Assembly: GCA_036250225.1 (NCBI GenBank)
Contig: JAPZLL010000063.1
Coordinates: 85,483 to 149,482, forward strand
Source of the DNA: Cercophora sp. LCS_1
Lineage: Eukaryota; Ascomycota; Sordariomycetes; Sordariales; Lasiosphaeriaceae
Direction: 5' to 3'
DNA: 64,000 nt
Shown here piece by piece: positions 1-10,565 of this stretch. Position numbers and translations under genes: made by a program. Below the pieces are notes generated by a model that did not search any database, was not told the DNA's origin, and was given only the letters and a program-made list of their open reading frames with translations. The number at the start of each line of letters is the position of its first letter. The first letter of the stretch is position 1.

Positions 1-242
1 ACTGACTAAGAAGCTGTGGTAGTGACAGTGATTCGGACGGATTCAATTGGCCCGCCCCCTGTGGGTTAGTGGAGACGACCAGTAATGTAGGAAGTTGGGG
101 TGTATGACAAGGCACAGGCTTAACAAGAAAAAAACATGGGGGAGTGTAGGACCAGGCGTGAACTTAACTAGAAAACACAAAAAAAAGATGAAAAGTTTTG
201 TAAACCCAAAGCTCACGACGGTGAAGATGAAGCAGAGTTGGG

Positions 243-351
243 CACCAAAGTTGCCAACTGGCAGAGCAGAGGTGAAAACCTGTGTCCCCAACAAGTGGTA
301 AAAAGAGTGAAGAAACCAAAGTTGTTAACTAGTAAAGCAGGGTTAAAAACC
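243..351. repeat. Two diverged 37-bp direct repeats
   Basis: Bases 243-280 and 315-351 align throughout (both begin ACCAAAGTTG and end AAAACC). Most substitutions are transitions, for example GCCAACTGGCAG in the first against GTTAACTAGTAA in the second. The pattern resembles RIP (C-to-T changes in duplicated DNA), but the sample is small. Confidence 0.55.
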
Positions 352-390
352 AAAGGCACCAACTGGCTTACCCCAGCAAGCCCAGACCAG

Positions 391-441
391 TTGGCATGGC
401 GCGCATGATCTTGTCGAGAGAGCAACGCCGACAACCCCCAG
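391..441 (+). repeat. 51-bp partial copy of the phosphoesterase gene
   Basis: Bases 391-441 match 1894-1944, which encode the GHWHGAHD metal-binding motif of the downstream phosphoesterase, with three mismatches over 51 bp. The flanks do not match. It is either a gene relic or the trace of a template switch. It shares the run of five C at which the downstream gene loses frame, so the frameshift may predate the copying. Confidence 0.75.
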
Positions 442-952
442 GGTGGCTAGTTAGTGAGGGTTAGAAAAAGCTGCACCATCCTGGCCCATGTTTGCTCTGT
501 TAGTTACTTCAATATCGCGACCGTCTTGTGAAAGGCTATTCAGTGGATTTGCTTTGGTTGGCGTCTAGTTCCATTGACCTGTGGTGGCGGTACAGCGAAT
601 CCTGATTCGCTGGCTGTGCCGACCTCTGTGGGCGGGACGGGATCGAGCAGCTGTGTCTCGGGCTGCGCAGTCAACCTCACACCACCCTCGGCGGCTTTGA
701 CATAATCCAGCCACTAACATTAACTTTCCAAAACAGACACATCACGCGTTCGTAAGATGCTAGCGAATACGACGTAGCGTTTCAAACAACACCCTGCGCC
801 TTTCGTGAGGGAGCCAGCGGCCATTAAAATGACCCGACATTCCTGACTTCTGAGTTCGACCTTGTCGGAATCCCGTCATGACGAAAACCATGTTCTAACC
901 CTTGCTAGACTAGTCCTGACTTAATCTTATTGACCGAGACACTTTTGCCAAC

Positions 953-2605
953 ATGAAGGTTGCAACATCCATCCTCCTTGCCGACCCCCAGACCGATTGG
1001 ACTGGAAGAGCCAACGACGTCGGAAACCTCGACACCCTCAACCGCTGCCTCAACCAAATCAGCGCGGTGGATTATGTGACGACCCCTGACATCAACATCA
1101 CATGCACAGGGCTAGTCGGAAAGCCTGATGCTGTGTTCTTCGCTGGCGATCTCACAAAATGGGGCGGTCATGTCAATCTCAGAGAGGCAATCTTGATGGA
1201 GTCTTCGGCCGCTGAAGTCCAAGGAGGCGACCTTCTCCAGGACTTTCGATCGCTGTATGATCCCGCTTGGGCGGGAAACAAGGTGAAGCAGCTCAACGCA
1301 AGCGGTCCGCTCTACTTTGGGCTTGGTAATCACGGTGTGTCATTCCTAATCCATTCCTTATTACCTGATGGCCTAGACTGACGTTGTCTAGACCTCGGAT
1401 ATTTCGACAACTCGATCCTGTCATGGCCCGATTTCAACGGCACCGGATCAACCGACTATCACGACTACTACCGACACCAAATGTGGAACTTTATCAACCA
1501 GATGCACGTGGGCTACCACAGAACCCTCTTCTCCAACCCTCGTGCAAAATATTTCGCCGTCGACCCCCGCTTCCCAGTCCCGCCTGACAACATCGATGCC
1601 GATCCCGCTGGGACATTTTACTTTCAAAACTACTCCTTCAGCTACATGATCGACCTCGGCCCCATCGACGTCTACCAACTCCATTTATTCGGCGGTGACA
1701 GCTATAACCACCGCAAAAGCGGTCTCGATTCGCTGAAGCATAAACTCGCAAGCAGAGGGTACACGCGCCCCGTTTTCATCGTGCAGCACATCCCCATGAC
1801 AATTCCAGGTACAGACTACTGGGATGACGCAGCGCGAGACCACCTCCTTGAGATTCTGCGTCCCTACAATGTTGTTGGGTTTGGCGTGGGACATTGGCAT
1901 GGCGCGCATGATCTTGTCGAGATATCAACGCTGACAACCCCCAGACAATGAACATCACATGTATCAGGTTCAACCGGGTGCGGCTTATAATAGGAGGTTT
2001 GCGGTGATTCGTGTTGAAGAGACCGCAGACGGGACTGAGATGAATGTTCTATATGGGAGAGTTGACCCGAGCAGTGCACAGGCTGTTTAGGAGAGAGGAC
2101 GGAACTTTGCGACGCCCAAGACTGAGTTGTATGTCAAGGATGTCGAGGTTGTGCATCTTGATGGGGCTGTTGATGATGCATCGCATGCGCTGCCGTGATA
2201 TTTGACGGAGGAAGGTGGAAAGTCGGCAAACGTGAATCAGGGGTTTGGCACGAGGTGAGTTGGTGCTTCGTATGCCTACTGAACTTGAACTGACGAATGA
2301 ATAGGGGTGTTTATATCAAGCCTATTCTTACTACTAATCCTGCCGAAGCAGCGACGGGCTTTGAGATTCTGATTCAGACAGAGCCGTATAATGGGACGCT
2401 GACAAGTGTGCAAGACTTTGCTGATGGAACTGGGGAGCATCGTTACTTGTTGCCGAAGCGTGTTTGTGGTAAACCGCCGGTGACCCAACTGTTCCTTTGG
2501 AGGACTGACGGTGTGCAAGCCCCGAGGCTTGGTTGGGAGTTGAGTGGTGATTTGAATGAAGGCAGGGGAAGTCCTTTATATTTGGAGTGGAAGGTGTGCG
2601 TATAG
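953..2605 (+). pseudogene. Decayed calcineurin-like metallophosphoesterase
   Basis: Seen: exon 953-1334, intron 1335-1391, exon from 1392, a later intron 2255-2304 (branch CTGAC) and a last exon ending at 2605. Motifs of the metallophosphoesterase fold are intact: FAGD, GNHD (rebuilt across intron 1) and GHWHGAHD, so a hydrolase of phospho-esters using two metal ions is the family expectation. After GHWHGAHD the frame breaks in a CCCCC run near 1936-1943; the next frame (from 1944) continues family-like sequence (QPGAAYNRRFAVIRVEE) but carries TAG at 2088 and TGA at 2196. The final exon (RYLLPKRVCGKPPV, FLWRTDG) looks like an intact C-terminal domain. Three lesions in an otherwise good gene make a pseudogene more likely than a missed intron. 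The ATG at 953 has a good context (CCAACATGA). A copy of its motif lies at 391-441. Confidence 0.7.
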
Positions 2606-2760
2606 TTGGAATACGCAGTTTGGCTCGATCTTTTAGTCATGGGTCAAGTGTTTTGATTTCTCGTAAGTCGGTATAGTCAAGATAGCAAGAAGTTATCATG
2701 GTATCGGGTCTTCATAATCCAGGAATAGCGCCATCATCAGCTAAGTACCTAGGCAGTGTC

Positions 2761-5700
2761 TTACCTTGTGATTTTGTCCCCCAAGTATGACCTAGGCTCT
2801 TCGCAACCCTCGAATACCTCGCTTTCATCATCAGATGACTCGTCCCAATACTCCGGAAGCTCATCCTCGGAATCATCTGCCTCTTCCAAACCCAAATCCC
2901 CCAGATCCCAAATTCCAATAGTATTCCTCTTGGACAAATGCAAGTCCAGCTCATAGTCGTCAACAGTTCCTGTCCCTCGTAAAAAGTGATGCACACGGCG
3001 CTCAACAGCATCCGAATACAGTCCCGGATACTTGTCGATCTCATCCCGTAACTTCTCGTGCTCGTCTCTCGCTGGTGCCGTCTTTCCCTGTGCTAACAAA
3101 CACCGAGCAAGATTTTCGCGAATGCCGAAAACGGACGGATGGCTCAACCCCAGTCTTGGGATGGCCCTTTCCAAGCATTGTCGGTAAATGAGCTCGGCCG
3201 AGCGCTGATGACCTTGAAGGTCCAACACCGCAGCCACCCTGCACCAGCTGAGGACCGTGCTGGGATGATCGCTCCCAAGTCGACTCTCCTGACATTGATG
3301 GACGGCTCGAGCAGGTGAGATGGCTTCGTCGAGCTTGCCCTCTTCTTGTTTGAGGATGGACAGAGCCCCCATGGCACTCAAAGTCGATGGATCGTCCCCG
3401 CCTCGTGCGTCTTCAAGGGAAAGGATCAGCCGCTGAAGCAGCGAGCTAGCGCTCGACCTATTTCCGGTGATTGCGAGGTAGCTGGCAAGATCGCTGATCG
3501 CCTCGTTGATATGTTGTCCATTCGAGTTTGAACCAAACGGGTCTTCGCTTGCCAGTGCTTCTGACAGTTGGTCCACCGCTTCTTCGAACTGTCCTTTTTC
3601 GGCAGACAGCGACGCGAAGCCTCGAAAGCCGACCAAGCGCAAATCAAAAGGGACACTAGAGTCTGAAAAGGCGCGTTGGTATGCATCCCGCGTTCCCTCG
3701 TCTTTCTTTGCTAAATGCCGGACACGAGTGGCGTGGAGTCGAAGCTCAAACCCTTCTCGAGACTCAGGGGAGTGGTTTTGCTGCTCAAGCTCATACAGTG
3801 TTGATGATGAGCTGTATGCTTTGTGTTGCTCGCAGACTCGAGCCAGAGAATCCCAGCAGATTCCGCCGGGAATTTTGATGCGGCGGTTGTTTAGGGCAAT
3901 AGAATCGTTGTCAAGTTGGTCCCACCTCCTCAACATAGCCGACAGATTTCGGACCAGCTGTGCCTCCGTGTCCCAGCCATAAATCGGTTCAAACTGTATT
4001 ATAACGGACGTTAGCGCGCGGGATAAGTGGTTACAAGCATGTTGTACAAGCTCGTCCATGATGTTGACGAAGATGTCGGAGGCACGGTGGAAAAACATCT
4101 GGAGGCCGGCTTCAAGGATATTCGATGGTAAAATGACAACATCTCCGCAGTCCTCTTTCGAGACAATGACGTCTCTAATCGGCCATCCGTTAACTTCATC
4201 CCTCACGCTGCTACCGTCGTCATCATTCTCATGCTGAAGCAGGGTCAGCGGTACGCGCGAGCACTCCTTGTCTGTCATCAAGAGAGCCAGCGCAAACCGC
4301 AGCTGCCGGTCTCTTGACAAATCACACCACCACGTCGCAACGAACCACTCAGGGGTGCTATCTGAGGGAGTTCCCGTGAAGCGCTGTTGGAACTTGGATA
4401 CTGGTGAAACGCTCGATGACACCCCCTTAGTTCCGACCCGCGGTGTTGAGCTCTTGAAGGAGACAATCTTGAGGCCGCTCACAATGCCGGAATCGCGAGT
4501 ACAAATGATGACATGGCCGAACCATCCTGCTACCGACGGAACCAGTCTGAGAAGCTCCCTCCATGTGTATGGTCTTCGTGGCCTTGAGGTCCAGCCCGGC
4601 TGAAATGGAAATGGCGACTTCGGGGAGAGGTTGTCGACGACGAGCAGCCATTTCTCCTGCTGCGGTTGTTCCATCCACTCTCTAACCCTTTGAACTAGAG
4701 TTCCCAGCTCGTCGTCACTGAGGTCTCGATCGCCATCGGGGATGTTGATTTTGAAGGTAGGAACTTGGCGTGCTGGACCAGAGTTGATTCTGCGAGCAAC
4801 GTCTCGGAAGCCGAGTTCGATCGACTTTCTTGTCGAGGCGTTGATCCAAATCAGGGATCCGTAGCGGTGTCGGTATTGGCGGGCATACTGCAGCGCTAAC
4901 TGTGTCTTTCTTGTCCCTGAAGGATCCCGTATCAAGGCAACGGGCCACGCACTCTGTGGGGTCTCCTTGAACGGAGACGATTCCTCTTTCGTGAGCCATC
5001 TTCCAAAGAACGTGTTGAGCTCACTTAGTTGAGGCGGAGCCGGCTCACCCAGCAAATCCCAGTGCACGGTTCCAGCGCCCAAACATGACACTTGTCGGCT
5101 CACATACCCTCCGTGTTGCCGATCATGCAGACCACGAGCCACGTTGGCCGTTGGTCCAACCTCGATCCTGTTCTTGTCACTGGCGCGAACACAGAGGTTA
5201 TTGATAGCATCCATAATAACTCTTAGGTCTTTGTCCTCCGGGTTCGAAAACTTGCATAGATCAGAGTGGCTCCTGTTGATGGTCTGGAAGTGGCGACCGG
5301 AGGACACGTACCGACTCTGGACCCCTGGGCCTGACTCGAGGAAAGCGTAGATGGTCAAGTGAGTGGCAAGCGGCTTGAAACGTTCCAAGGTGTAAGCCAG
5401 CGTCCTTGATCTTTCGTGAAGTTCCTTGTTGATTTCGTCGCTTGGCGGTTCAACTATGCGACATATGCTGTCTGCCAGAGCGCTTGGTGACCCTTCGTGG
5501 GGCGTTCCGAGGAAAATAATGCCAGAGATTGCCGTATAGATGCCCAAAACTTGTGGGTCCTCCGACCTTCTGGCCCCAACGAGGGCATTCTTGACGACGA
5601 GTCCGCCGAGACTGTGGCAAACAAAAATGATGGGCGGTTGTTCCTTGCCCTGTCGCAGAAGCACCAAGTCGTCGACGAGGCGGCTTGTCTGGTGCAGCAA

Positions 5701-6030
5701 GGTACGGCGCGTGAGATACTCAGGTGTCCTGAACTTGGCGTCGTAGTTGTATATTGCAATTCTCGCGCGTGCGCTGACGTGTTTTGGAAGTTCACTCTGT
5801 GGCCAGCAGATCGTCCGACCCGTCGATGAATCGATGTCAGACCAGGCGGCCTTCCCGCCTGTTCCCAAGCCGTGGATGAAGATGATATCAACCTCAGGAG
5901 GCGCCGGGCTCGGACTGTGACATACTATGAGTCCCGACTTTCGCTGTCCTCGAAGATTTGTCCTGTAAAAGTCCACCGCGAATCCCGCCAACGTAACAGC
6001 GGATGCCGCAAGCCCAAAAATTTCAGCCAT
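2761..6030 (-). CDS. NLR-type STAND protein: alpha/beta hydrolase, NB region, TPRs
   Basis: Single-exon model of 1,089 aa. The frame is open further upstream to 6321, but I start at the ATG at 6030 because the protein then begins MAEIFGLAAS, the usual opening of fungal STAND proteins, while the 97 upstream codons are low-complexity. Domains: alpha/beta-hydrolase at about residues 40-280, with FIHGLGTGG, nucleophile Ser140 in VCHSLGG, LGTPHEGSP and catalytic-type His in NRSHSDLCKF; an NB region near 360-480 beginning RDPSGTRKTQLALQYA; kinesin-light-chain-like TPRs around 790-1000 (HPSTVLSW, HPSVFGIREN); an acidic tail. The P-loop is odd: the Gly before Lys is Arg, so nucleotide binding may be impaired. 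Such proteins act as cytosolic sensors in heterokaryon incompatibility and related immunity. The C-terminus (ITR then stop) coincides with a perfect donor (AAGGTAAGA), so a further 3' exon cannot be excluded. Confidence 0.8.
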   Translation of the reverse strand: MAEIFGLAASAVTLAGFAVDFYRTNLRGQRKSGLIVCHSPSPAPPEVDIIFIHGLGTGGKAAWSDIDSSTGRTICWPQSELPKHVSARARIAIYNYDAKFRTPEYLTRRTLLHQTSRLVDDLVLLRQGKEQPPIIFVCHSLGGLVVKNALVGARRSEDPQVLGIYTAISGIIFLGTPHEGSPSALADSICRIVEPPSDEINKELHERSRTLAYTLERFKPLATHLTIYAFLESGPGVQSRYVSSGRHFQTINRSHSDLCKFSNPEDKDLRVIMDAINNLCVRASDKNRIEVGPTANVARGLHDRQHGGYVSRQVSCLGAGTVHWDLLGEPAPPQLSELNTFFGRWLTKEESSPFKETPQSAWPVALIRDPSGTRKTQLALQYARQYRHRYGSLIWINASTRKSIELGFRDVARRINSGPARQVPTFKINIPDGDRDLSDDELGTLVQRVREWMEQPQQEKWLLVVDNLSPKSPFPFQPGWTSRPRRPYTWRELLRLVPSVAGWFGHVIICTRDSGIVSGLKIVSFKSSTPRVGTKGVSSSVSPVSKFQQRFTGTPSDSTPEWFVATWWCDLSRDRQLRFALALLMTDKECSRVPLTLLQHENDDDGSSVRDEVNGWPIRDVIVSKEDCGDVVILPSNILEAGLQMFFHRASDIFVNIMDELVQHACNHLSRALTSVIIQFEPIYGWDTEAQLVRNLSAMLRRWDQLDNDSIALNNRRIKIPGGICWDSLARVCEQHKAYSSSSTLYELEQQNHSPESREGFELRLHATRVRHLAKKDEGTRDAYQRAFSDSSVPFDLRLVGFRGFASLSAEKGQFEEAVDQLSEALASEDPFGSNSNGQHINEAISDLASYLAITGNRSSASSLLQRLILSLEDARGGDDPSTLSAMGALSILKQEEGKLDEAISPARAVHQCQESRLGSDHPSTVLSWCRVAAVLDLQGHQRSAELIYRQCLERAIPRLGLSHPSVFGIRENLARCLLAQGKTAPARDEHEKLRDEIDKYPGLYSDAVERRVHHFLRGTGTVDDYELDLHLSKRNTIGIWDLGDLGLEEADDSEDELPEYWDESSDDESEVFEGCEEPRSYLGDKITR

Positions 6031-6499
6031 AAGGCCGGTGGAGTTTGAAGCAGTCGCTTCGCTGGGCCTTGAAGATGTGGTGCGTGTTGGCGTGATGGTT
6101 GACTCAGCGCGACAGAGAAATGTGTCAGGCGGGGTGCCGTGTTTGCAATGGGAGAAAGTGAGCGCATTTGGGGCAGCCGCGAGGCAGCTCACTTCAGCTG
6201 GGCGTGGTGGAGGTGCTGCATTGCTGCCTGAGGCACACAATGAAGCACAGCCATGCATCCCATTCCAGAGCGGCGACACGGCCACGCAATGTGGCACCAA
6301 GATCCGGTAACTCTGAGTCACCGCATTTCCTTTCAGAGCTCATGTTCTTGTCGCTGAAATTATCTCTGGATGAACTTTAACGTTTTGAAACTCGGGCACT
6401 TCTATATGAAAGACTGAAAATGACACTTAGGAAGTAAACAACGCTTCCAATTAAAGCTCTAGCTACTGAAAAGAGAAATAAAGTTGTAGTTGCACTGAT
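6031..6499. other. Intergenic: promoter of the NLR gene, 3' end of the next gene
   Basis: I see no further gene. The part next to 6030 would carry the NLR promoter or 5' leader; an open frame continues through it to 6321 but its composition does not look like a conserved domain. Confidence 0.5.
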
Positions 6500-7738
6500 T
6501 TAAGATCTCGTAGAGACCCCGTTTGATCCCAAGCCCGTTGACTTTCTGCTACTTCCAGAAGTGTTGTACTCGTCGTCGTCGCTCTCATCCTCGGTGTCAT
6601 CTTCCTCGTTCTCGCCCGTGTTCTCGCCCAACCTATCCTCAGGATGAAGTAGCACGACGGAGAATGCGTCTTCTCCATCATCAGCTCCGTTATCATCTCC
6701 CCCTGAAACCGACCCGCCACCCACTGCCATGGGAGCCGCATAGCCACCCTTGAGCGGATCGACGCCAAGTCTCCAGGCAGCCTCTTTGCCGAGTCGAAAA
6801 TCAATTTCCTGCGCCTCTGACTTGGGTTTGCTGGAGGACCAGAGACTAGTGACAAAATTGCTAGGTTGGTCCTTGTAATCGAGTCGGAGATAGCTACATG
6901 CAATGAGATATTCGCCCTCGTATGTGCCGCTCGCTGCAACATCCTGCGAGGACGATGCACCAACGTTGGCTGCCACGTCGATGGGAACACCACCCACAGC
7001 TGCCAGCTTCTTGGGCAAGCCCGCGCCAAGCTCGGCCGCGCGGAGCTTGCTGACGTTGGTCTCCTTTGTCATGTCGGTACAGGTGATGAAGCTGATTAGG
7101 ATGCCGAGCTCGCGATGGCTTTCAAGAAGCCGCAGGACCTGGTCGCGGTACTTCCTGCGATTCATCTCCTGTTCGTTGAGCTTTTCCTGCTGACGGCGCT
7201 CCACCTCAGCGGGATCCTCATCGGCAAGGCCAAGAGTGTTCTTAATACCCTGAATACCCTGAGAGAGAGCACCGAAGAAGCTGTTGGGTTCTGCGGTGGG
7301 CACGACTGCTGGCTCAGTTGCGGTGGCTGGCTTCGCGAGGGGCTTGTCCTTGGCCAGAAGCTCGCGAACGGTGCTCGGGGCCGCGCGCATCGAGATGCGT
7401 CGAAAGCTGGCTGCCTCCAAAGCAACGTTCTGCTTATTGTCTCGGTTAAGAGCGCCTCTGACTAGTGTCTCGAGTTTGAGTTGCGCCCGCCTGCTTTTTG
7501 TTGATCCCATCATCAATTTCACGTCTTTGATGTAGGTGGGTTGTGGTGGGTACAGGGAATCGATTGCATCGCGGGCTTTGAGCGCATCGTCGCCGCGGGT
7601 CTTCGGTGCGTGGTCGCCTTGAATTGGCCTGCTTTCCCGGTGGACGGCAAGACCGAGGAGACTCTGCAGGAGGTCGTTGTCGAGCCGTTCGACTTCGTCG
7701 AGGAGAAAAAAGGGTTCTTTGACTGTGTTTTTGCCCAT
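6500..7738 (-). CDS. Unrecognised protein paired with the CHAT gene
   Basis: 412 aa, no intron. The frame is open to 7855, but I choose the ATG at 7738 (MGKNTVKEPFFLLDEVERL). I recognise no family. Visible parts: an N-terminal region rich in helices (FFLLDEVERLDNDLLQSLLG), a charged probable coiled coil near residues 190-235 (ERRQQEKLNEQEMNRRKYRD), then a segment with alternating small and hydrophobic residues (VGGVPIDVAANVGASSSQD, then EYLIACSYLRLDY) that looks like beta-strands, and a Gly/Asp/Glu-rich tail ending in a long acidic run. It sits next to an NLR and is divergent, 434 bp apart, from a CHAT protein. By analogy with CHAT or other protease modules that cleave a pore-forming partner, it could be the partner, but nothing in the sequence proves this. 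Confidence 0.65.
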   Translation of the reverse strand: MGKNTVKEPFFLLDEVERLDNDLLQSLLGLAVHRESRPIQGDHAPKTRGDDALKARDAIDSLYPPQPTYIKDVKLMMGSTKSRRAQLKLETLVRGALNRDNKQNVALEAASFRRISMRAAPSTVRELLAKDKPLAKPATATEPAVVPTAEPNSFFGALSQGIQGIKNTLGLADEDPAEVERRQQEKLNEQEMNRRKYRDQVLRLLESHRELGILISFITCTDMTKETNVSKLRAAELGAGLPKKLAAVGGVPIDVAANVGASSSQDVAASGTYEGEYLIACSYLRLDYKDQPSNFVTSLWSSSKPKSEAQEIDFRLGKEAAWRLGVDPLKGGYAAPMAVGGGSVSGGDDNGADDGEDAFSVVLLHPEDRLGENTGENEEDDTEDESDDDEYNTSGSSRKSTGLGSNGVSTRS

Positions 7739-8172
7739 GGTGTGAATCTTTTCAGAGCTGCAAGACCGGTCAGACGCCGTAAGTTCGGTCAAAGAGGAAG
7801 TACAGGTTTTACGCCAGTGACACCAGCAATAGCGATGAGTGCGGTGGTCAGTCATTTAATGGCATCTTGCCACCGATCAGGCTCCCAGCCTGATCAGGGC
7901 CTTCCCGGCCACTAGCTCATGGACCGGCAGAGGCCTCCGCATTTGGAGACATGCCGCTGATGCGCAAGGCAGCTCAACACAGCGGGGCTTTTCAGCGCCA
8001 GTGCGTCCCGTGACTCGGCATTTAAGCGCCGTGGCTGCGTTTGAGGCTCTGCAAGAGAGCCTGATCAGACAATTGCCACACATGTCGGTTTTTCAGCAAA
8101 GTGTTTCCGCGTCTCTCATTTCTTGATTGAATCGAACAACGAATCACCTCCCGCTTTTTGCCTGAACCAGAA
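7739..8172. promoter_or_regulatory. Shared divergent promoter region
   Basis: 434 bp between the start codons of the unknown protein (minus) and the CHAT protein (plus). A bidirectional promoter is inferred from the arrangement. I see no clear TATA or operator. There is an inverted CTGATCAGG motif near 7890-7905. Confidence 0.45.
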
Positions 8173-10565
8173 ATGGCGACGGCAACCGGACCGCCGATGG
8201 TAGCCATCGAGATCCGGGCTTCGGTCATCTCGGGGCCGGAACATGGCCGCCGGTGCTGGGATGTCTGCGTCCATGGACCCGGCTCACAAGACCACGCCCA
8301 CTTTACCACCACACTGGATGACCCTTTTCCCATGGCCGCCTATGAAGCTTATGAGATGTGGCTACGGTCCAAGAAGCTCGAGTCGAGCCATGACGTCTCC
8401 AAAAGCCTGCTGGAGGCTCCGGCGTCGTGGTGGCCTCCAAAACGAGCCCAACTCAACTCTGAAGCCAGACTCGAGACAGTGTCTGTCAGCAGCCAACGAT
8501 CAGGCGAAGATTTAGAAACGCTGTCTACATCAGTAGACGCAGCTGAAGACTCTCGGGAGTCACAGTGTGGGCCGCCCACGATTCAGGAGTACCGGGAACA
8601 ACTGCGGCGAGTGCTAGGTTTGGACGGCACACAGACGGCCACCGGCATCAAGATTTATATCACTGAGGATGTCGATCCTCCGTCCCCGGATCACTCGAGC
8701 ATCCACGGTCTCATGTGGGAGTTGCTTGAGCCGTACGATTCAGAAATCCCGAAGCGGCTATGCCCAGGCGAAGGTCCATCACCCAGTCAACAGCACCAAC
8801 AGGCAGTCGAAGTTCATCGTATTTTAACCGGGGTTAACTATCCCATTCAGTTAACACAGGGATTACGAGCTCCCGATGCTCCCATCCGGCTCCTGCTCGT
8901 CATTGCCAGGGGGCTTCAGGTCGACCTCGAGGCCAAGTTCGTCGACATTCAGAGTGTTGTCCACGATACCTTGTGCTCGGTTCGTAAATACCTCCGGAGC
9001 TGTGGGAGACAAGAACGTCTCCAAATCGACACTGTCCGCCCCGGTACGCTTCGCGAGCTCGAAGAACACCTGCAACGGAGCAGCGCATACGACATGGTGC
9101 ATCTCGACGTCCACGGTCGGGTAGGAGGGTACGTGGACAAAAACAGCCCCAAAGAAGTTGCATGGAGCACTAACACAATGGCTCCCATAGTCCTGATGAT
9201 ATACCGGAGCTGCTGTTCTCACAGCCCGGGCCCTGTGCAGCAGCCCCCAGCGACAACGGACAAGTTAGCTTAAACAGCGACGTCTTCAACATCGTTCAAG
9301 CTGAAGTTGTAGCCGATCTGCTCGCAAAGTACCGCATCCCAGCCGTTGTTCTCAGTGCTTGTCTATCGTCTTGGGCTCAAGGGAAGCCGCTTAGTAACAT
9401 GTGTCGGATATTTGCTAGCCGTGGTTTACGAATTGTAACCGGGATAAGCTTTACAGCGGTACGTACCTAGTGTTAAACCCAAGGGTCTTCAGCTGACTTG
9501 TTGAGGCAATAGTGGTCAGACAAGGTTGAGGCATACTACGCCGGGTTCTATCCTGCCCTGGTTCTCGCCAACTATGGTTTTCGCCGTGCAGCTCTTCACA
9601 GCCGTCTCACACTGCAGCATAGACTTCTTGCCGAACACCAGTGTCGAGAAGCACTAGAAGGCGAACGTCGGAGACTCGAAAAGAGACAACAAGACCTTGA
9701 GCGCAGCCGAAGGCAAAAGCGACGACGGCGATCAAAGGAGCAAAAAGATAAGAAGAAAATGGAGGCGGAAACAACAAAACAAACATACCCCACCGTTACA
9801 ACATATTATCTCGCCGGCAAGACATTTGACCGGACGAATAGTGAGATTCTTGGCGTGGATCTTGACAGAAGTCTCATCCCAAAACCGACGACTTGGCTCG
9901 CTCGCTTCTGGTCGCGAAACCCCCATATCTGGGCCGTCTTGACACCGTTCCTCCGTCTGGCTCTGCCCTCAAGGTGGATAACACCTGCCGACCACCTTAC
10001 AACTTTCGAGTTCTTCCGAGCCCGGCCAGAGAACAAAAACAAGCTGCACTCGGTCGGCTTGATGGCACTCGAAGACCGACTCAAGGCCCTCGGCACGTTG
10101 TACATTCACATGGCTACATCACCAACGCGGCAGCAACTCATCCAAGACGTTCGTGAGAGCTGGCTGTCGACAAATTTTGCCACCCGTGTCGAGGTCATCT
10201 CAGCAAGCTTCTTTCGGTGGTCATTGCTGTACTTCTTCCTCCACATCTCATCCCAGCTCAGCCGAATCCGATCGCTGTGGCGACCACGTAACAGAGGTGA
10301 CGGCAAAACCATTCTGGTCATCGATAAAGTTGACCACATCTTTCACAAGGGCGTCACTCGAGACCTGACGGCTGTCAGGCGGATGCACAGGTACATTGGA
10401 GCTGCTGAGAAAGAAGCCGCGGACGGGTTTTATCTCATTGTCATGAGCATGGACGATGTCGACTGGTCGTTGTTGGACCTTGATGCCGATGAGTTTCCAT
10501 GGGTCACCGCTCAACCCTTTGAAGCTAAGGCGGGATTGGTGGTGTTTCGATCCCCGGGGAGCTGA
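8173..10565 (+). CDS. CHAT-domain (caspase-like) protein with coiled coil and decayed NTPase region
   Basis: Three exons: 8173-9128, 9191-9458, 9513-10565; introns of 62 and 54 nt with CTAAC and CTGAC branch sites; 758 aa. The ATG at 8173 (MATATGPPMV) is chosen over the upstream TTG. The CHAT domain spans about residues 220-400, with the catalytic dyad His314 (HLDVHG) and Cys376 (VVLSAC) visible only after splicing. A basic coiled coil follows (REALEGERRRLEKRQQ), then a region resembling a STAND NTPase: LEDRLKALGTLYIHM, where a P-loop would follow but reads TSPTRQQL, and a Walker B-like ILVIDKVDHIF. The last codons (LVVFRSPGS) look out of frame: one base shift away the sequence reads GGVSIPGELIDEIFN, so the gene may be truncated by a frameshift near 10535. 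Expected role: proteolytic switch in regulated cell death or incompatibility. Confidence 0.8.

Larger units (their letters stand above)
1..952. other. Gene-free leader with degenerate repeats
   Basis: I see no supported gene. The stretch holds diverged copies of a roughly 37-bp unit (243-280 and 315-351, with a weaker third copy from about 350) and a 51-bp copy of part of the neighbouring phosphoesterase gene (391-441). Differences between the 37-bp copies are mostly C/T and G/A, as expected from repeat-induced point mutation. The last 150 bases before 953 probably contain the promoter of the decayed gene. Confidence 0.6.

Noticed and set aside
6031..6321. 97-codon N-terminal extension of the NLR
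   Set aside because: Low-complexity Ser/Thr/Cys-rich sequence; the internal Met gives the family-typical start.
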